Positions 35,801 through 50,000 of a stretch of DNA of 64,000 nucleotides are shown here, piece after piece. This stretch comes from Streptomyces humi (GTDB lineage: Bacteria; Actinomycetota; Actinomycetes; Streptomycetales; Streptomycetaceae): positions 28,365 through 92,364 of the forward strand of contig NZ_LBMU02000073.1 in the NCBI RefSeq assembly GCF_001005085.2, read 5' to 3'. Below the pieces are notes generated by a model, which saw only the letters and a list, made by a program, of their open reading frames with translations, did no database searches and was not told the DNA's origin. Position 1 is the first letter of the stretch. Every line of letters starts with the position of its first letter. A program made the translations under genes and the position numbers.

Positions 35801-37016
35801 TGCCGGCCGGGGCGCCGTCCGGGGTGCGGCGCTCCGCCATGCCGATGTTGAGGTCGAACTTGGCGACCCTGATCCCCAGCGGTTCGGGCGTGAACTCCAG
35901 GCCGTCCGGGCCCGCCTGGCCCTGGGGCGCGTTCTCGTCGTCCTGGAGGACGGCCAGCACCTGGAACAGCGGGTGCCGGGCCGTCGAGCGGACCGGGTTG
36001 AGCTCCTCCACCAGCCGTTCGAAGGGGACGTCCTGGTGGGCGTGGGCCTCCAGGTGGGTCTCCCGGACACGGGCGAGGAGTTCGGCGAAGGACGGGTCGC
36101 CGGAGACGTCGGTGCGCAGCACCAGCGTGTTGACGAAGAATCCGACCAGGTCGTCCAGCGCCTCCTCCGAGCGGCCCGCCACGACCGAGCCGACCGGCAC
36201 GTCGGTGCCGCCGCCCAGCCGGGAGACCAGCGCGGCCAGGGCCGCCTGGAGCACCATGAACAGGGTCACCCGGTGGCCGCGGGCCAGGTCCAGCAGCCGG
36301 GCGTGCAGCTCCGCGTCCAGGCGCAGGGGCAGCGCGTCGGCGCCGCCCCCCAGAGCGCGGGGCCGGGGTCGGTCGGTGGGCAGGGTCAGTTCCTCCGGAA
36401 GCCCAGCCAGTTTGGTCCGCCAGTAGTCGAGTTGACGGGACATCAGACTGTCCGGGTCGCGGTCGCTGCCCAGCAACTCCCGCTGCCACAGCGCGTAGTC
36501 GGCGTACTGGACGGGCAGCGGCTCCCAGTCGGGGGCCCGGCCCGCGCGCCTGGCCCGGTGGGCGGTGGCCAGGTCGCGCAGGAAGGGCCGCCGGGACCAG
36601 CCGTCGCCGGCGATGTGGTGGAGCACGGTCAGCAGCACGTACTCGTCCGGTGCGAGGACGAACACCCGGATGCGGATGGGGAGTTCGCCGCGCAGGTCGA
36701 ACGGTTCGGCCGCCGCCGCGTCGCGCAGCGCCGGGTATCCGTCCGGGTCGGCCGTGCAGTCGACCACCGTGAAGGAGAGATCCGCCGCCGCCTGCCCGGC
36801 GGGCACCACCCGCTGCTCGGGGACGCCCGCCACGGCCGGGAAGACCGTGCGCAGCGCCTCGTGCCGGGTGACGACGTCCACGACCGCGGCGCGCAGGGCC
36901 GCCGGGTCCGGTTCGCCGCGCAGGCGGACCGCGAACGGCAGGTTGTAGAGCGGGCCAGGCCCTTCGATCTGGTCGGTCAGCCACAGACGCTGCTGCGCGA
37001 AGGAAACCGGGATCAC
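29862..37016 (-). CDS. NRPS-4: C-A-T-C-A-T-TE, terminal two modules
   Basis: 2384 residues; GTG with AAGGA seven bases upstream. Domain order: C (about 1-440, HHIAGDG), A5 (460-950), T (DDFFALGGHSL, Ser near 1000), C (1050-1490, HHIAADG), A6 (1510-2030), T (DDFFALGGHSLLATR, Ser near 2085), TE (2130-2384; Ser in GWSFG near 2208). A5 code read by alignment to GrsA: DAYWTGGTF, strongly Val. A6 code: DTEDMGLVD, with acidic residues that suit a basic residue such as Arg or Lys-type; not certain. No E or MT domain. A Gly/Asp/Arg-rich insertion interrupts A6. The TE releases a hexapeptide, linear or cyclic. Coupled to the MFS gene. Confidence 0.95.
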   Translation of the reverse strand: MIPVSFAQQRLWLTDQIEGPGPLYNLPFAVRLRGEPDPAALRAAVVDVVTRHEALRTVFPAVAGVPEQRVVPAGQAAADLSFTVVDCTADPDGYPALRDAAAAEPFDLRGELPIRIRVFVLAPDEYVLLTVLHHIAGDGWSRRPFLRDLATAHRARRAGRAPDWEPLPVQYADYALWQRELLGSDRDPDSLMSRQLDYWRTKLAGLPEELTLPTDRPRPRALGGGADALPLRLDAELHARLLDLARGHRVTLFMVLQAALAALVSRLGGGTDVPVGSVVAGRSEEALDDLVGFFVNTLVLRTDVSGDPSFAELLARVRETHLEAHAHQDVPFERLVEELNPVRSTARHPLFQVLAVLQDDENAPQGQAGPDGLEFTPEPLGIRVAKFDLNIGMAERRTPDGAPAGITGSVEFAADLFDTATVAAFTARWERLLRAAVADPQAPIGRYDLLGEAERARVLGEWNDTARPVPGDGTLPEAFARQVARTPFAAAVVSDEVTYTYAQLRTRAEGLAARLGALGVGPETPVAMLLERSAEVVVATLAIVLAGGAYVPLHGSLPADRLEWVLARSGAPVLLTDRDDLGFVPDALVMRPDGDPVPGFTAPAAHPGQLAYVMYTSGSTGAPKGVAVRHRDVVALATDHRWHGDDHRRVLLHSPHAFDAATYELWAPLLSGGTVVVAPPGHLDPATLREVTERHAVTAAWLTKGLFDVVAEENPRALAGLRAVTTGGDAAAPAMLRRVLDACPGLVLGNGYGPTETTTFATFRRITEDDLAGTRVPIGTPLDNTRAYVLDGGLRPVPAGVDGELYVAGAGLARGYANRPDLTAERFVACPFEPGERMYRTGDLVRRRPDGTIEFLGRTDDQVKIRGFRIEPGEIEAVLARHEGVSQVAVLVRADDGEKRLVAYCTPADDRPGLAAALRRYAADTLPGYMVPHVMVLDRLPQTANDKLDRAALPAPDLGGPAGGRTPRTPREEILCGLFAELLGLPAVGVDDDFFALGGHSLTATRLVSRIRTALGTEIPLAELFQAPTPAGLADRLTDRRADGTQNAPARPEPRTAAVRPERLPLSFAQQRLWFIGQAEGPSATYNVSLALRLRGPLDTTALEAALRDVVARHEALRTVYRTFGGIPYQHVLDEPPAPLLTVAELPVAVAAGHVFDLATDVPVHAHLIPDGPDEQLLVLVVHHIAADGASLRPLFDDLATAYRARRADTAPDWRPLPLQYVDYALWQRDLLGTERDPDSLLTRQLAFWKDTLAGLPDELSLPADRPRPAVPGHRGDTVPFALDPALHTRLTALARAHGSTLFMVLQAAFATLLHRFGAGNDIPIGTPVAGRADGALDDLVGFFVNTLVLRTDLSGRPTFTELLTRIRTADLAAYAHQDVPFERLVEELNPVRSAARNPLFQVMLAYDNTTEADLAFPGVHAEHAATDFTTSPFDLCLNVTERHGPDGTTTALGGALEYATDLFDRDTAERLTTALTGLLRQIAEDPGRPIGSLDVLTANDRAAIERWNDTAGPAQPALLPEVFAAQAARTPDAVALVSGGTRLTYRELDARADALAHRLVAAGVGPEQVVALALDRSAASVVAILAVLRAGGAYLPLDADHPADRLTHMLRDTAPLLALTHAAWPLPGILDGLRRLPVDENDENDDRGDGGDWGARGDGGARGVRGDGGVRYDGDGFAAGHAGPAAPRAGARNAAYLIYTSGSTGRPKGVVIEHRGVANLYAFHRATTIAEAERAHPGRRFRFALTASLSFDTSWEGLLWMVAGHELHLLDDDCRRDAAAVVRYAAEAGVDAMDVTPTYAEQLLEEGLLERRRLPVLMLGGEAAGPALWTALRETPGVTGHNLYGPTEYSVDALHARLAEHETPLIGSALTDTRAHVLDEGLSPVPVGVAGELYLAGAGIARGYLNRPGLSAERFVADPFAAGERMYRTGDLVRRRPDGAVEYLGRTDHQVKIRGFRIELGEVEAVLSRCPGVAQAVVTAHEGRLAGYVTGRTPGPAVREFAAGVLPGYMVPAVVTVLDALPLNANGKLDRAALPAPRFAGSAAGRAPASPREETLCGLFAEVLDVESVSVDDDFFALGGHSLLATRLLSRIRAVLGGDIGIRALFEHPTPAGLARRLDTESGPQDSLGTLLPLRTGGTAAPLFCVHPGAGISWVYSGLLRHLDAAHPVYGLQAPGLLGATPDSVGALAETYLRHIRSVQPRGPYHLLGWSFGAVVAHEMAVRLRADGEETGSLTLLDGYPPAPGPGALGAPGEPADPLTALLTSLGYAVDDDGDGTDRVPAALRAMLGDAADTLPRVFADHDRLLAAHVPGVHRGDVLFIGATLDKPADWPYESAWRPYVTGLIEHDRLDCEHGAMTGPGPIALIAEAVAKKLRATRPGEHR
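31990..32100. repeat. Low-complexity in-frame insertion within the A6 domain
   Basis: Repeated short units on the + strand (CCCCTGGCACCTCCGTCGCC and variants, then GTCGTTCTC) encode an Asp/Asn/Gly/Arg-rich stretch (ENDDRGDGGDWGARGDGG) ahead of the A3 core motif AAYLIYTSGSTGRPKG. It is a likely surface loop. Confidence 0.75.
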
Positions 37017-37051
37017 GGATCTGTCCTTACGTCACGGGCCACGGGGGCTGG

Positions 37052-38083
37052 TCAGGCGGTGGGCAGGGGTGCGGCGCGGAACGCGGCGGGCGGCACGCCG
37101 GGCCGGCAGTCCAGGACGTCGACGGGCGATCCCATGGCGACGGCGATCTTCCGGTCGCCGCGGAACGGGTCGCGGCCGTGGGCGGCGAGGATGTTGTCGA
37201 CGAGCATCACGTCGCCCCGCTGCCAGGGCTCGCGGACGGTCGCCGCCTCGTAGACGGCGTTGAGGGTCTCCACGTCGTCCCGGGTGAGGGGGGCTCCGTC
37301 GCCCGCGCCGGTGTTGAAGGGCAGGCCGTCGGGCCCGAACTCGTCGATCAGGGCCTCGCGGATCACCGGGTCCAGCGACCACTCGTTCCAGAACGCGAGA
37401 TGGTTGAACCAGACCTCCTCACCGGTCTCCGGATGGGTGATCGTGGCGGGACGCAGCTGGCGGGTGCGCAGCCGGCCGTCCTCCCGCCACTCCCAGGAGA
37501 CGAGGTTCTCCGCGCAGTACTCCTCCACCTGCTGCGGGTCGTCGGTCGCGAAGGCCGTGCGCCAGTCCAGGGACACGTACTCCGAGTAGTTGCGGGTGAG
37601 TGTCCAGCCGGCCGCGCGCAGCCGGTCCACGAGGGCGGCGGGCAGGTTCGCCAGGACCTTGCGGCAGTCCACGACGGGGGTGGCGCCGCCCTCGGCGGGG
37701 GCGGTCAGGCAGGCGAAGAGCAGCTTGCCGGGGAAGGTCAGCGTGTAGCTGTTCTCGTTGTGCATGCGGATCGACTGGTGGGGCGGCAGGTCGGTGGAGG
37801 AGAAGACCCCGTGGCCGAAGTCGCTGCGGGGGGTGGCCTTCTCCCGGTAGGGGGTGGGCTCGGGCAGCAGCACGTCACGGACCCGGGCGACGTCCTCGCT
37901 GCCGGTGACCGGCAGGCCCCTCAGGAAGATCGCGCCGTGCTCGGCGAGGGCCGCCCGCAGCTGCGGGCCGTTGTCCTGGAGCCAGTCGACGGCCGCGGCC
38001 ATGTCGTGGACGCCGGTCACGCGCGTCAGGGCGGGGCGGCCCGGGGCGGTCTCCCAGTGCGGTGTGGTCGGTGCGGTGGGCAC
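37052..38083 (-). CDS. SyrP-like Fe(II)/2-oxoglutarate-dependent hydroxylase
   Basis: 343 residues from a GTG; its ribosome site AGGAGG overlaps the MbtH stop. TauD/SyrP fold: AIFLRGLPVTGSEDVARVRD at the start, iron ligands His and Glu in IRMHNENSYTLTFPGKL, and the distal His in VDNILAAHGRDPFRGDR, which also carries the 2OG-binding Arg. SyrP-type enzymes hydroxylate the beta carbon of Asp or similar residues held on NRPS carrier proteins. Here the substrate is unknown; a methyl-Asp-derived, Gln or basic residue are options. Between MbtH and NRPS-4 in the operon. Confidence 0.87.
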   Translation of the reverse strand: MPTAPTTPHWETAPGRPALTRVTGVHDMAAAVDWLQDNGPQLRAALAEHGAIFLRGLPVTGSEDVARVRDVLLPEPTPYREKATPRSDFGHGVFSSTDLPPHQSIRMHNENSYTLTFPGKLLFACLTAPAEGGATPVVDCRKVLANLPAALVDRLRAAGWTLTRNYSEYVSLDWRTAFATDDPQQVEEYCAENLVSWEWREDGRLRTRQLRPATITHPETGEEVWFNHLAFWNEWSLDPVIREALIDEFGPDGLPFNTGAGDGAPLTRDDVETLNAVYEAATVREPWQRGDVMLVDNILAAHGRDPFRGDRKIAVAMGSPVDVLDCRPGVPPAAFRAAPLPTA

Positions 38084-38094
38084 GGCGGGGCCTC

Positions 38095-38304
38095 CTAGCG
38101 GCCGAGGGCGGCGAGCAGGCTCGCCGGGCGGATGTCGGTCCAGTTCTCCTCGATGAAGGCCAGGCAGGACTGCCGGTCGGCGTCACCGAGGACGACGGTC
38201 CAGCCGGCCGGGACGTCGATCCACGCGGGCCACAGGGAGTGCTGGTTCTCGTCGTTGACGAGCACCTTGTAGGTGCCGTTCTCGTCCTCGAAGGGATTCG
38301 TCAT
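38095..38304 (-). CDS. MbtH-like protein
   Basis: 69 residues, standard length. The diagnostic motif is intact: VNDENQHSLWPAWIDVPAGW, and the ending ENWTDIRPASL. MbtH proteins bind A domains and are needed for their folding or activity. It is the only one in the window and probably serves all four synthetases. ATG with GGAGGAAA upstream. Confidence 0.97.
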   Translation of the reverse strand: MTNPFEDENGTYKVLVNDENQHSLWPAWIDVPAGWTVVLGDADRQSCLAFIEENWTDIRPASLLAALGR

Positions 38305-38441
38305 GATGGTCTTTCCTCCGTCGTGCGCGGGGAATTGATGGGTTCCCGGAATGGTGAATTCGCGGAATTCCGTGCGGCGATCCGAAGTTATCGGCGCCCG
38401 TTGCCGCCGAGCGGCAGGAGTTCCGGCAGGAGAGGGGAAGT
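38305..38441 (-). promoter_or_regulatory. 137-base leader between P450 and MbtH, possible internal promoter
   Basis: Longest gap in the core synthetase operon and AT-richer than its surroundings. It contains GAATTC-GCG-GAATTC and GGAATTCC palindromic elements around 38355-38375, which could be an operator. No clear -35/-10 pair. An internal promoter would give MbtH extra expression; this is inference. Confidence 0.3.
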
Positions 38442-39665
38442 TCAGCGGGCGACGAGACGCACCGGGAAGTGGTCCAGGCCGAAGTTGATGATCGAGCGGT
38501 TGTACTGCACCGGCCCGGTCGGCTCGATCCGCTCGACGCCCTCCAGCAGAGCCGTGAACAGCGCGCTCAGTTCCGTCTTGGCCAGCGGGGCGCCGATGCA
38601 GTAGTGCGCGCCGAGGCCGAGCGCCACGTGCCGGTTGGGGCTGCGGTCGAGGACGATGTCGTGCGGGCGGTCGAAGGCGGCCGGGTCGTGGTTGGCCGCC
38701 CAGGTCCAGACGACGACCCGCTCCCCCCGCCGGACGGCGTGCCCGCCCAGCTCGGTGTCCCGGGTCGCGGTACGCAGGGTGTGCAGGCCGACCGAGGTCC
38801 AGCGCAGCAGTTCGTCCAGGGCCGGCCCCATGGCGGCCTCGCCGCTCTGTAGGAGCTGCCACAGCTCCGGGTGCCGTACCAGTGCGAGCAGCCCCATGAC
38901 GGCGGTGTGACGGACCGTCTGCACACCGCCGACGACGATGTTGTCCAGGTTGAGGACCACGTCCTCGACGGGCAGCAGCCGGCCGGCGATCCGGTAGGTG
39001 GCCATCGTGCTGATGAGGTCGTCCCGGGGGTCGGCCCGCCGTTTCATGACCTGGTGCATGAGGTACGGGATGAGCCGCTGGTGCCCGGCCCGGCGCTCCT
39101 GCGCGGTACGGCCGAGGAACGCGTCGTCGCAGACCTGGACGACCATCGCGCGGTCCTGGTCCGGGACGTCGAGGAGGTCGCACATCACGGTCAGGGGCAG
39201 GGTGGAGACGACGTCGACGAGGTCGGCGTCGCCCTGTTCCAGGGCCGCGGCGACGATCCGGCGGGACAGTTCGGTGATGCTGGGTGTGGCGCCGCGCGCC
39301 CCGCCGGGTGACAGGAACGGGGTGGCGGGCGCCCGCAGTTCGCGGTGCCGGGGCGGGTCGGTCAGGGCCATCATGCGGCCCGCGCCGACCGGTGTGTTCC
39401 CGGCGCCGGCCCCGAGCAGCGAGCCGCCTTCCGAGCTGTAGGTCGCCGCGTCCTTGAGGACCTCGACGGCCAGGTCGTAGGAGAGCACCGACCAGACGGG
39501 CCCGTCGTCGGCGGTCTCGGTGCGCTGCACGGGGCCCGCGGCCCGTAGTCCGTCGACGACGGCGGGCAGGTCGGGGCGGGTCCACAGCCCGGGGTCGCTC
39601 AGGTCGACGGCGGTGGCCGGCGTCCGGCCGGTGGTCAGCGGACGAGGGACTGTGCTCGTGGCCAT
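38442..39665 (-). CDS. Cytochrome P450, likely hydroxylating a carrier-bound residue
   Basis: 407 residues; the ATG at 39665 overlaps the thioesterase end by 31 bases. P450 signatures: ExxR helix LDELLRWTSVG, heme loop LGLGAHYCIGAPLAKTEL with the Cys ligand, and an I-helix LDNIVVGGVQTVRHTAVMGL. The GGxxTVRH I-helix resembles NRPS-linked P450s such as NikQ/NovI types, which beta-hydroxylate amino acids bound to a T domain. Needs ferredoxin and reductase from elsewhere. Val, Thr-like or Gln-like residues of the predicted peptide are possible targets. Confidence 0.92.
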   Translation of the reverse strand: MATSTVPRPLTTGRTPATAVDLSDPGLWTRPDLPAVVDGLRAAGPVQRTETADDGPVWSVLSYDLAVEVLKDAATYSSEGGSLLGAGAGNTPVGAGRMMALTDPPRHRELRAPATPFLSPGGARGATPSITELSRRIVAAALEQGDADLVDVVSTLPLTVMCDLLDVPDQDRAMVVQVCDDAFLGRTAQERRAGHQRLIPYLMHQVMKRRADPRDDLISTMATYRIAGRLLPVEDVVLNLDNIVVGGVQTVRHTAVMGLLALVRHPELWQLLQSGEAAMGPALDELLRWTSVGLHTLRTATRDTELGGHAVRRGERVVVWTWAANHDPAAFDRPHDIVLDRSPNRHVALGLGAHYCIGAPLAKTELSALFTALLEGVERIEPTGPVQYNRSIINFGLDHFPVRLVAR

Positions 39666-40425
39666 CGGGACTCCCTGGGGGTCGGATCGGGCTCGGGCCC
39701 GATGATCGAGGTCAGCAGGCCCACCGGTCCGGGCCGTTGTACGGTCGTCAGCAGATGGCCGCCGGGAACCACCGTCAGGCCGAAGGCGCCCGAGGTGTGT
39801 TCCGCCCAGCCCGCGAGCACGGTGGCGTCGAGCAGTTGGTCGGCGTCGCCGGCGACGGCGTGCAGGGCGGTGTCGAGCAGGGGGGCCGGCCGGTAGCGGT
39901 AGGTGTCGCGCACGGCCAGGTCGCTGCGGATGGCCCGTAGCGCCAGCTCCCGCAACTCCGGTTCCGCGTCGACGAGTTCGCCCATACCGCAGGTCCGCAG
40001 CAGTTCTTCCGCGCCGTATTGGGGCGGGGTCGGCGCGGCCCAGGAAGCGGGTGCGGACGCCGAGCCGGCGATCACCACCTCCGGGCGGTGTCCGGCGGGC
40101 AGGGCGCGCGCCACCTCGTAGGCCAGCAGCGAGCCGAAGCTCTGTCCGTAGAAGCCGAAGCGGCCCTCCAGGTGCGGGCGCAGGGCGTCGGCCACCGTCC
40201 GCACCAGCAGGTCGAAGGTGGCGGGCATCGGGTGGCGGCTGCGCCCGCCCCGGGCCGGCATGCGCAGCGCCCATACCTCGGCGGCCGGGGCGAGCGCCTG
40301 GGCCAGCGGGGCGAAGGCAGTGGCGTCACCGCCGGCGTGCGGGAAGCAGAACAGCCGGTAGGGCCGGTGTCCTTGGGGTGCGGGCACCAGCAGCCAGTCC
40401 CCCTCGATCCGTGGCCGTGGCGGGG

Positions 40426-40429
<4 letters not shown>
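39635..40429 (-). CDS. Type II thioesterase
   Basis: 264 residues from a GTG overlapping the NRPS-3 stop (GTGA). Alpha/beta hydrolase of the editing class: YRLFCFPHAGGDATAFAPLA near the N-terminus, nucleophile Ser in GFYGQSFGSLLAYEVA, and the catalytic His in TVVPGGHLLTT. Such enzymes clear misloaded or blocked carrier proteins. It is free-standing and cytoplasmic, in the middle of the NRPS operon. Confidence 0.93.
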
Positions 40430-46910
<6,481 letters not shown>

Positions 46911-46969
46911 TGTCGTCCTGCCTTCCTTGTCGGGGAGCTGGGGTGCCGGTCCGTCGCACGGCCGGCGGC

Positions 46970-46989
46970 GCCGGCGCGGTCGCGCCGGC
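46970..46989. other. GC-rich inverted repeat between NRPS-1 and NRPS-2
   Basis: GCCGGCGCG-GT-CGCGCCGGC, nine perfect pairs, in the 94-base gap between the two synthetase genes. No T tract follows. It could lower readthrough or act as an RNA-stability hairpin inside the operon. Confidence 0.45.
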
Positions 46990-47004
46990 TCACGGGCGGG
47001 CCGC

Positions 47005-50000
47005 TCAGGCCGGCAGCAGTTCGGCGATCGCGCTCACGGTCCTGGCCCGGAACACCAGGTGCGGCGGGACACGGGTCCCGGTCTCACGGGACAGGCGCAT
47101 CGCGACGCGTACGGCCGACAGGGAGTTGCCGCCGATCCGGAAGAAGCTGTCGTGGCGCCCGACCTCGTCCAGGCCGAGGACCTCCCGCACCACGTCGGCC
47201 ACCAGGCGTTCCCGGCCGGCCAGGACGGCGTCGTCGCGGTCCTCACCAGGTCCGGCGACGGCGGCCGGGGCGGGCAGGGCGCGGCGGTCGGCCTTGCCGT
47301 TGGGGTTCAGGGGCAGCGCGTCCAGGATGTCGAGGGTGGCGGGGACCATGTACTCCGGGAGCAGTCCGGACAGGTACTGGAGAAGGGCGTCGGGACCGGC
47401 CGATCCGGAGCCGTCGGGACCGGCCGCACCGGAGCCATCGGGACCGGCCGCACCGGAGCCATCGGGACCGGCCGCACCGGAGCCATCGGGACCGGCCGTT
47501 CCGGAGCCGTCGGGGACGGTCGTGACGTAGGCGGCGAGCCGTCGGTCTCCGGGAGCGGGCTCGTACACGGTGACGACGGCCTCCCGTACGTCCGGGTGCC
47601 GGGTGAGGAGGTCCTCGATCTCTCCGGGCTCGACCCGGAACCCCCTGATCTTGATCTGGTCGTCGGCGCGGCCGGTGATCTCCAGCGTGCCGTCGGCGGT
47701 GCGGCGCCCGAGGTCTCCGGTCCGGTAGAGCCGCCGCCCGTACCCGCCGGGGTCGGCGACGAAGCGGGTGGCGGTGAGGCCGGGGCGGCCCAGGTAGCCG
47801 AGGGCCAGGCCCTGGCCGGCCGTGTAGAGCTCGCCGGTGACACCGGGTTCGACGGGCCGCAGCGCTTCGTCGAGGACGAGGACGTCCTTGCCGTACAGCG
47901 GCCGGCCGATGGGGATGGAGGTGGTGGTGACGTCCCGCGGTACGACGGTGTGGCAGGTGGTGAGGCCGAGGCTCTCGACCGGGCCGTAGCCGTTGGCGAC
48001 GCGCAGGCCGGGGAACATCTCCAGCGCCTTGGCGACATGGGTGACCGAGGCCCGCTCCCCGGCGGTGAAGGCGGTGCCCAGGCCGGCGAACGTGTCCGGG
48101 AACTCCTCCAGGAGGAAGTTGAACAGGCTTGCGGAGAGCTGGAGTTGGGTGACTCCGTGACGGCGGGTCAGGTCGGCGATGGTCTCCGGGTCGGGCCGCT
48201 GCCCGGTGTGCAGGACGCAGGTGCCGCCGAACATCAGGGCGCCGTAGAGCTCCAGGGCGAAGGCGTCCCAGGACACCGGGGAGCACTGGAGCCAGACCTC
48301 GTCCGGGCCGAACCGGGCATAGTCCTGGCCCGCGTAGGTGCCGGTCAGGGCGCGGTGCGGCACGGCGACGCCCTTGGGACGGCCGGTCGAGCCGGAGGTG
48401 AACATGACGCAGGCCAGGTCCTCGCCGGTGACGGGCAGCCCGAGGTCGTGCCCCGGTTCTCGGGTCAGTTCACCGGCGGCGGCGTCCAGGTCGAGGTGCG
48501 GGCCCTGCCAGTCGAAGGGTATCCGCCGGCCCCGGTGGGTGATCAGATGTCCGGCACCGCTGTCGGCGACCGCCCCGGCGAGCCGCTCGGCCGGGAAGCC
48601 GGGGTCCAGCAGGGTGTATCCGGCGCCGGTCTTCAGCGCCGCCAGCAGGGCCACGACGAGGTCGGGGCCGCGCTCGACGAGCACCGCGACGACCGTTCCG
48701 CGCCCGGCGCCCCGGGCTGCCAGGTGGTGGGCGAGCCGGTTGGCCCGCGCGTTCAGCTGCCCGTAGCTGAGCTCCTCGTCGCCGGCGATCAGCGCGGTGG
48801 CGTCCGGGGTCCGGGCCGCGGCGGCCTCGAACAGGGTGTGCGCGGGGGCGGCGACGGCCGCTGCCAGCGTGCCCAGCCAGCTGTCGCAGAGCTCCGCCAT
48901 GGTCCGCGCGTCGAACAGGTCGCTGTCGTACTCGAACCGGCCCGTGAAACCGGTGCCGAGGTCGTCCACGGAGACCGACAGGTCGAACCGGGAGACCCCG
49001 TGCATGTGCAGTTCGCGGCTGACGGTGATGCCGTCGACCTCCAGCGGCCGGTCATCCAGCGGATGGAGTTCGAGCAGGACCTGGCAGAGCGGGTTGCGGT
49101 CCCGCGGCGGGTCGGTGACGGTCCGGTCGACGATCGCGTCGAAGGAGGCGTCCTGGTTGCGGTAGGCGCCCACCGCCACGTCCCGGACGTGGCGTACGAG
49201 GTCACGGAACGGCAGGCCGGAGTCGACCCGCAGGCGGAGCGGCAGCAGGTTGACGAAGTAGCCGATCATGCCGGCCGCTCCGGCCCGGCCGCGTACGTTC
49301 ACCGGTGATCCGATGACCATGTCCCGCTCCCCCGAACGCCGGTGCAGGGTGGTCGCCAGCGCGGCCAGCAGCACCATGTAGGGGGTGGCGTCCTCCTCGC
49401 GGGCCAGCTCGCGCACCGCTCGCGCGACCGGCTCCGGCATCGCGAAGCCGTGGTGGGCACCGCGGAACGCCTGGAGTTCGGGACGGGGGTGGTCGGCGGG
49501 CAGCGCGGCGGCCCGCGGGGCGTCCGCCAACTGCTCCGCCCAGTAGGCGAGCTGGGCGTCGGTGGCGGCGGCCACGGTGTCGTCGTACTGCCAGGCGCTG
49601 TAGTCGGCGTACTGCGCGCCGGGCTCGGCCAGCCGGTGCGGACGGCCGGCCCGCAACGCCTCGTAGATCTCCTTGAGTTCGGCTTCCAGGACCGGCAGTG
49701 AGCCCTCGTCCCACACGATGTGGTGCAGGACCAGGACGAGGACGGTCCCGCCGTCCGGGGCGCGCAGGGCGTGGGCGCGCAGCAGCGGTCCGGTCTCCAG
49801 GTCGAAGGGTTCGGCGGCGGTCGCCGCGATCAGCTCGGCGGTCCGCCCGGTGGGCGCCTCGGTGACGGTGAAGGGCACGGTGACGCTCGCCCGTACGACC
49901 TGACGGGGGCCGGTGTCACCGAGGACGAAGCAGGTGCGCAGGCTCTCGTGCCGGGCCACCACGGTCTCCAGGGCCCGGTGCAGCAGGCCGAGGTCGGGCG

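Noticed and set aside
30513..37253. Very long open frame on the + strand opposite NRPS-4
   Set aside because: High-GC codon bias leaves the antisense frame open. It has no domain, no ribosome site, and the minus strand encodes clear C-A-T-C-A-T-TE domains. The same applies to + strand frames at 44001-47525, 26545-30213, 1443-3542 and 61644-63521.
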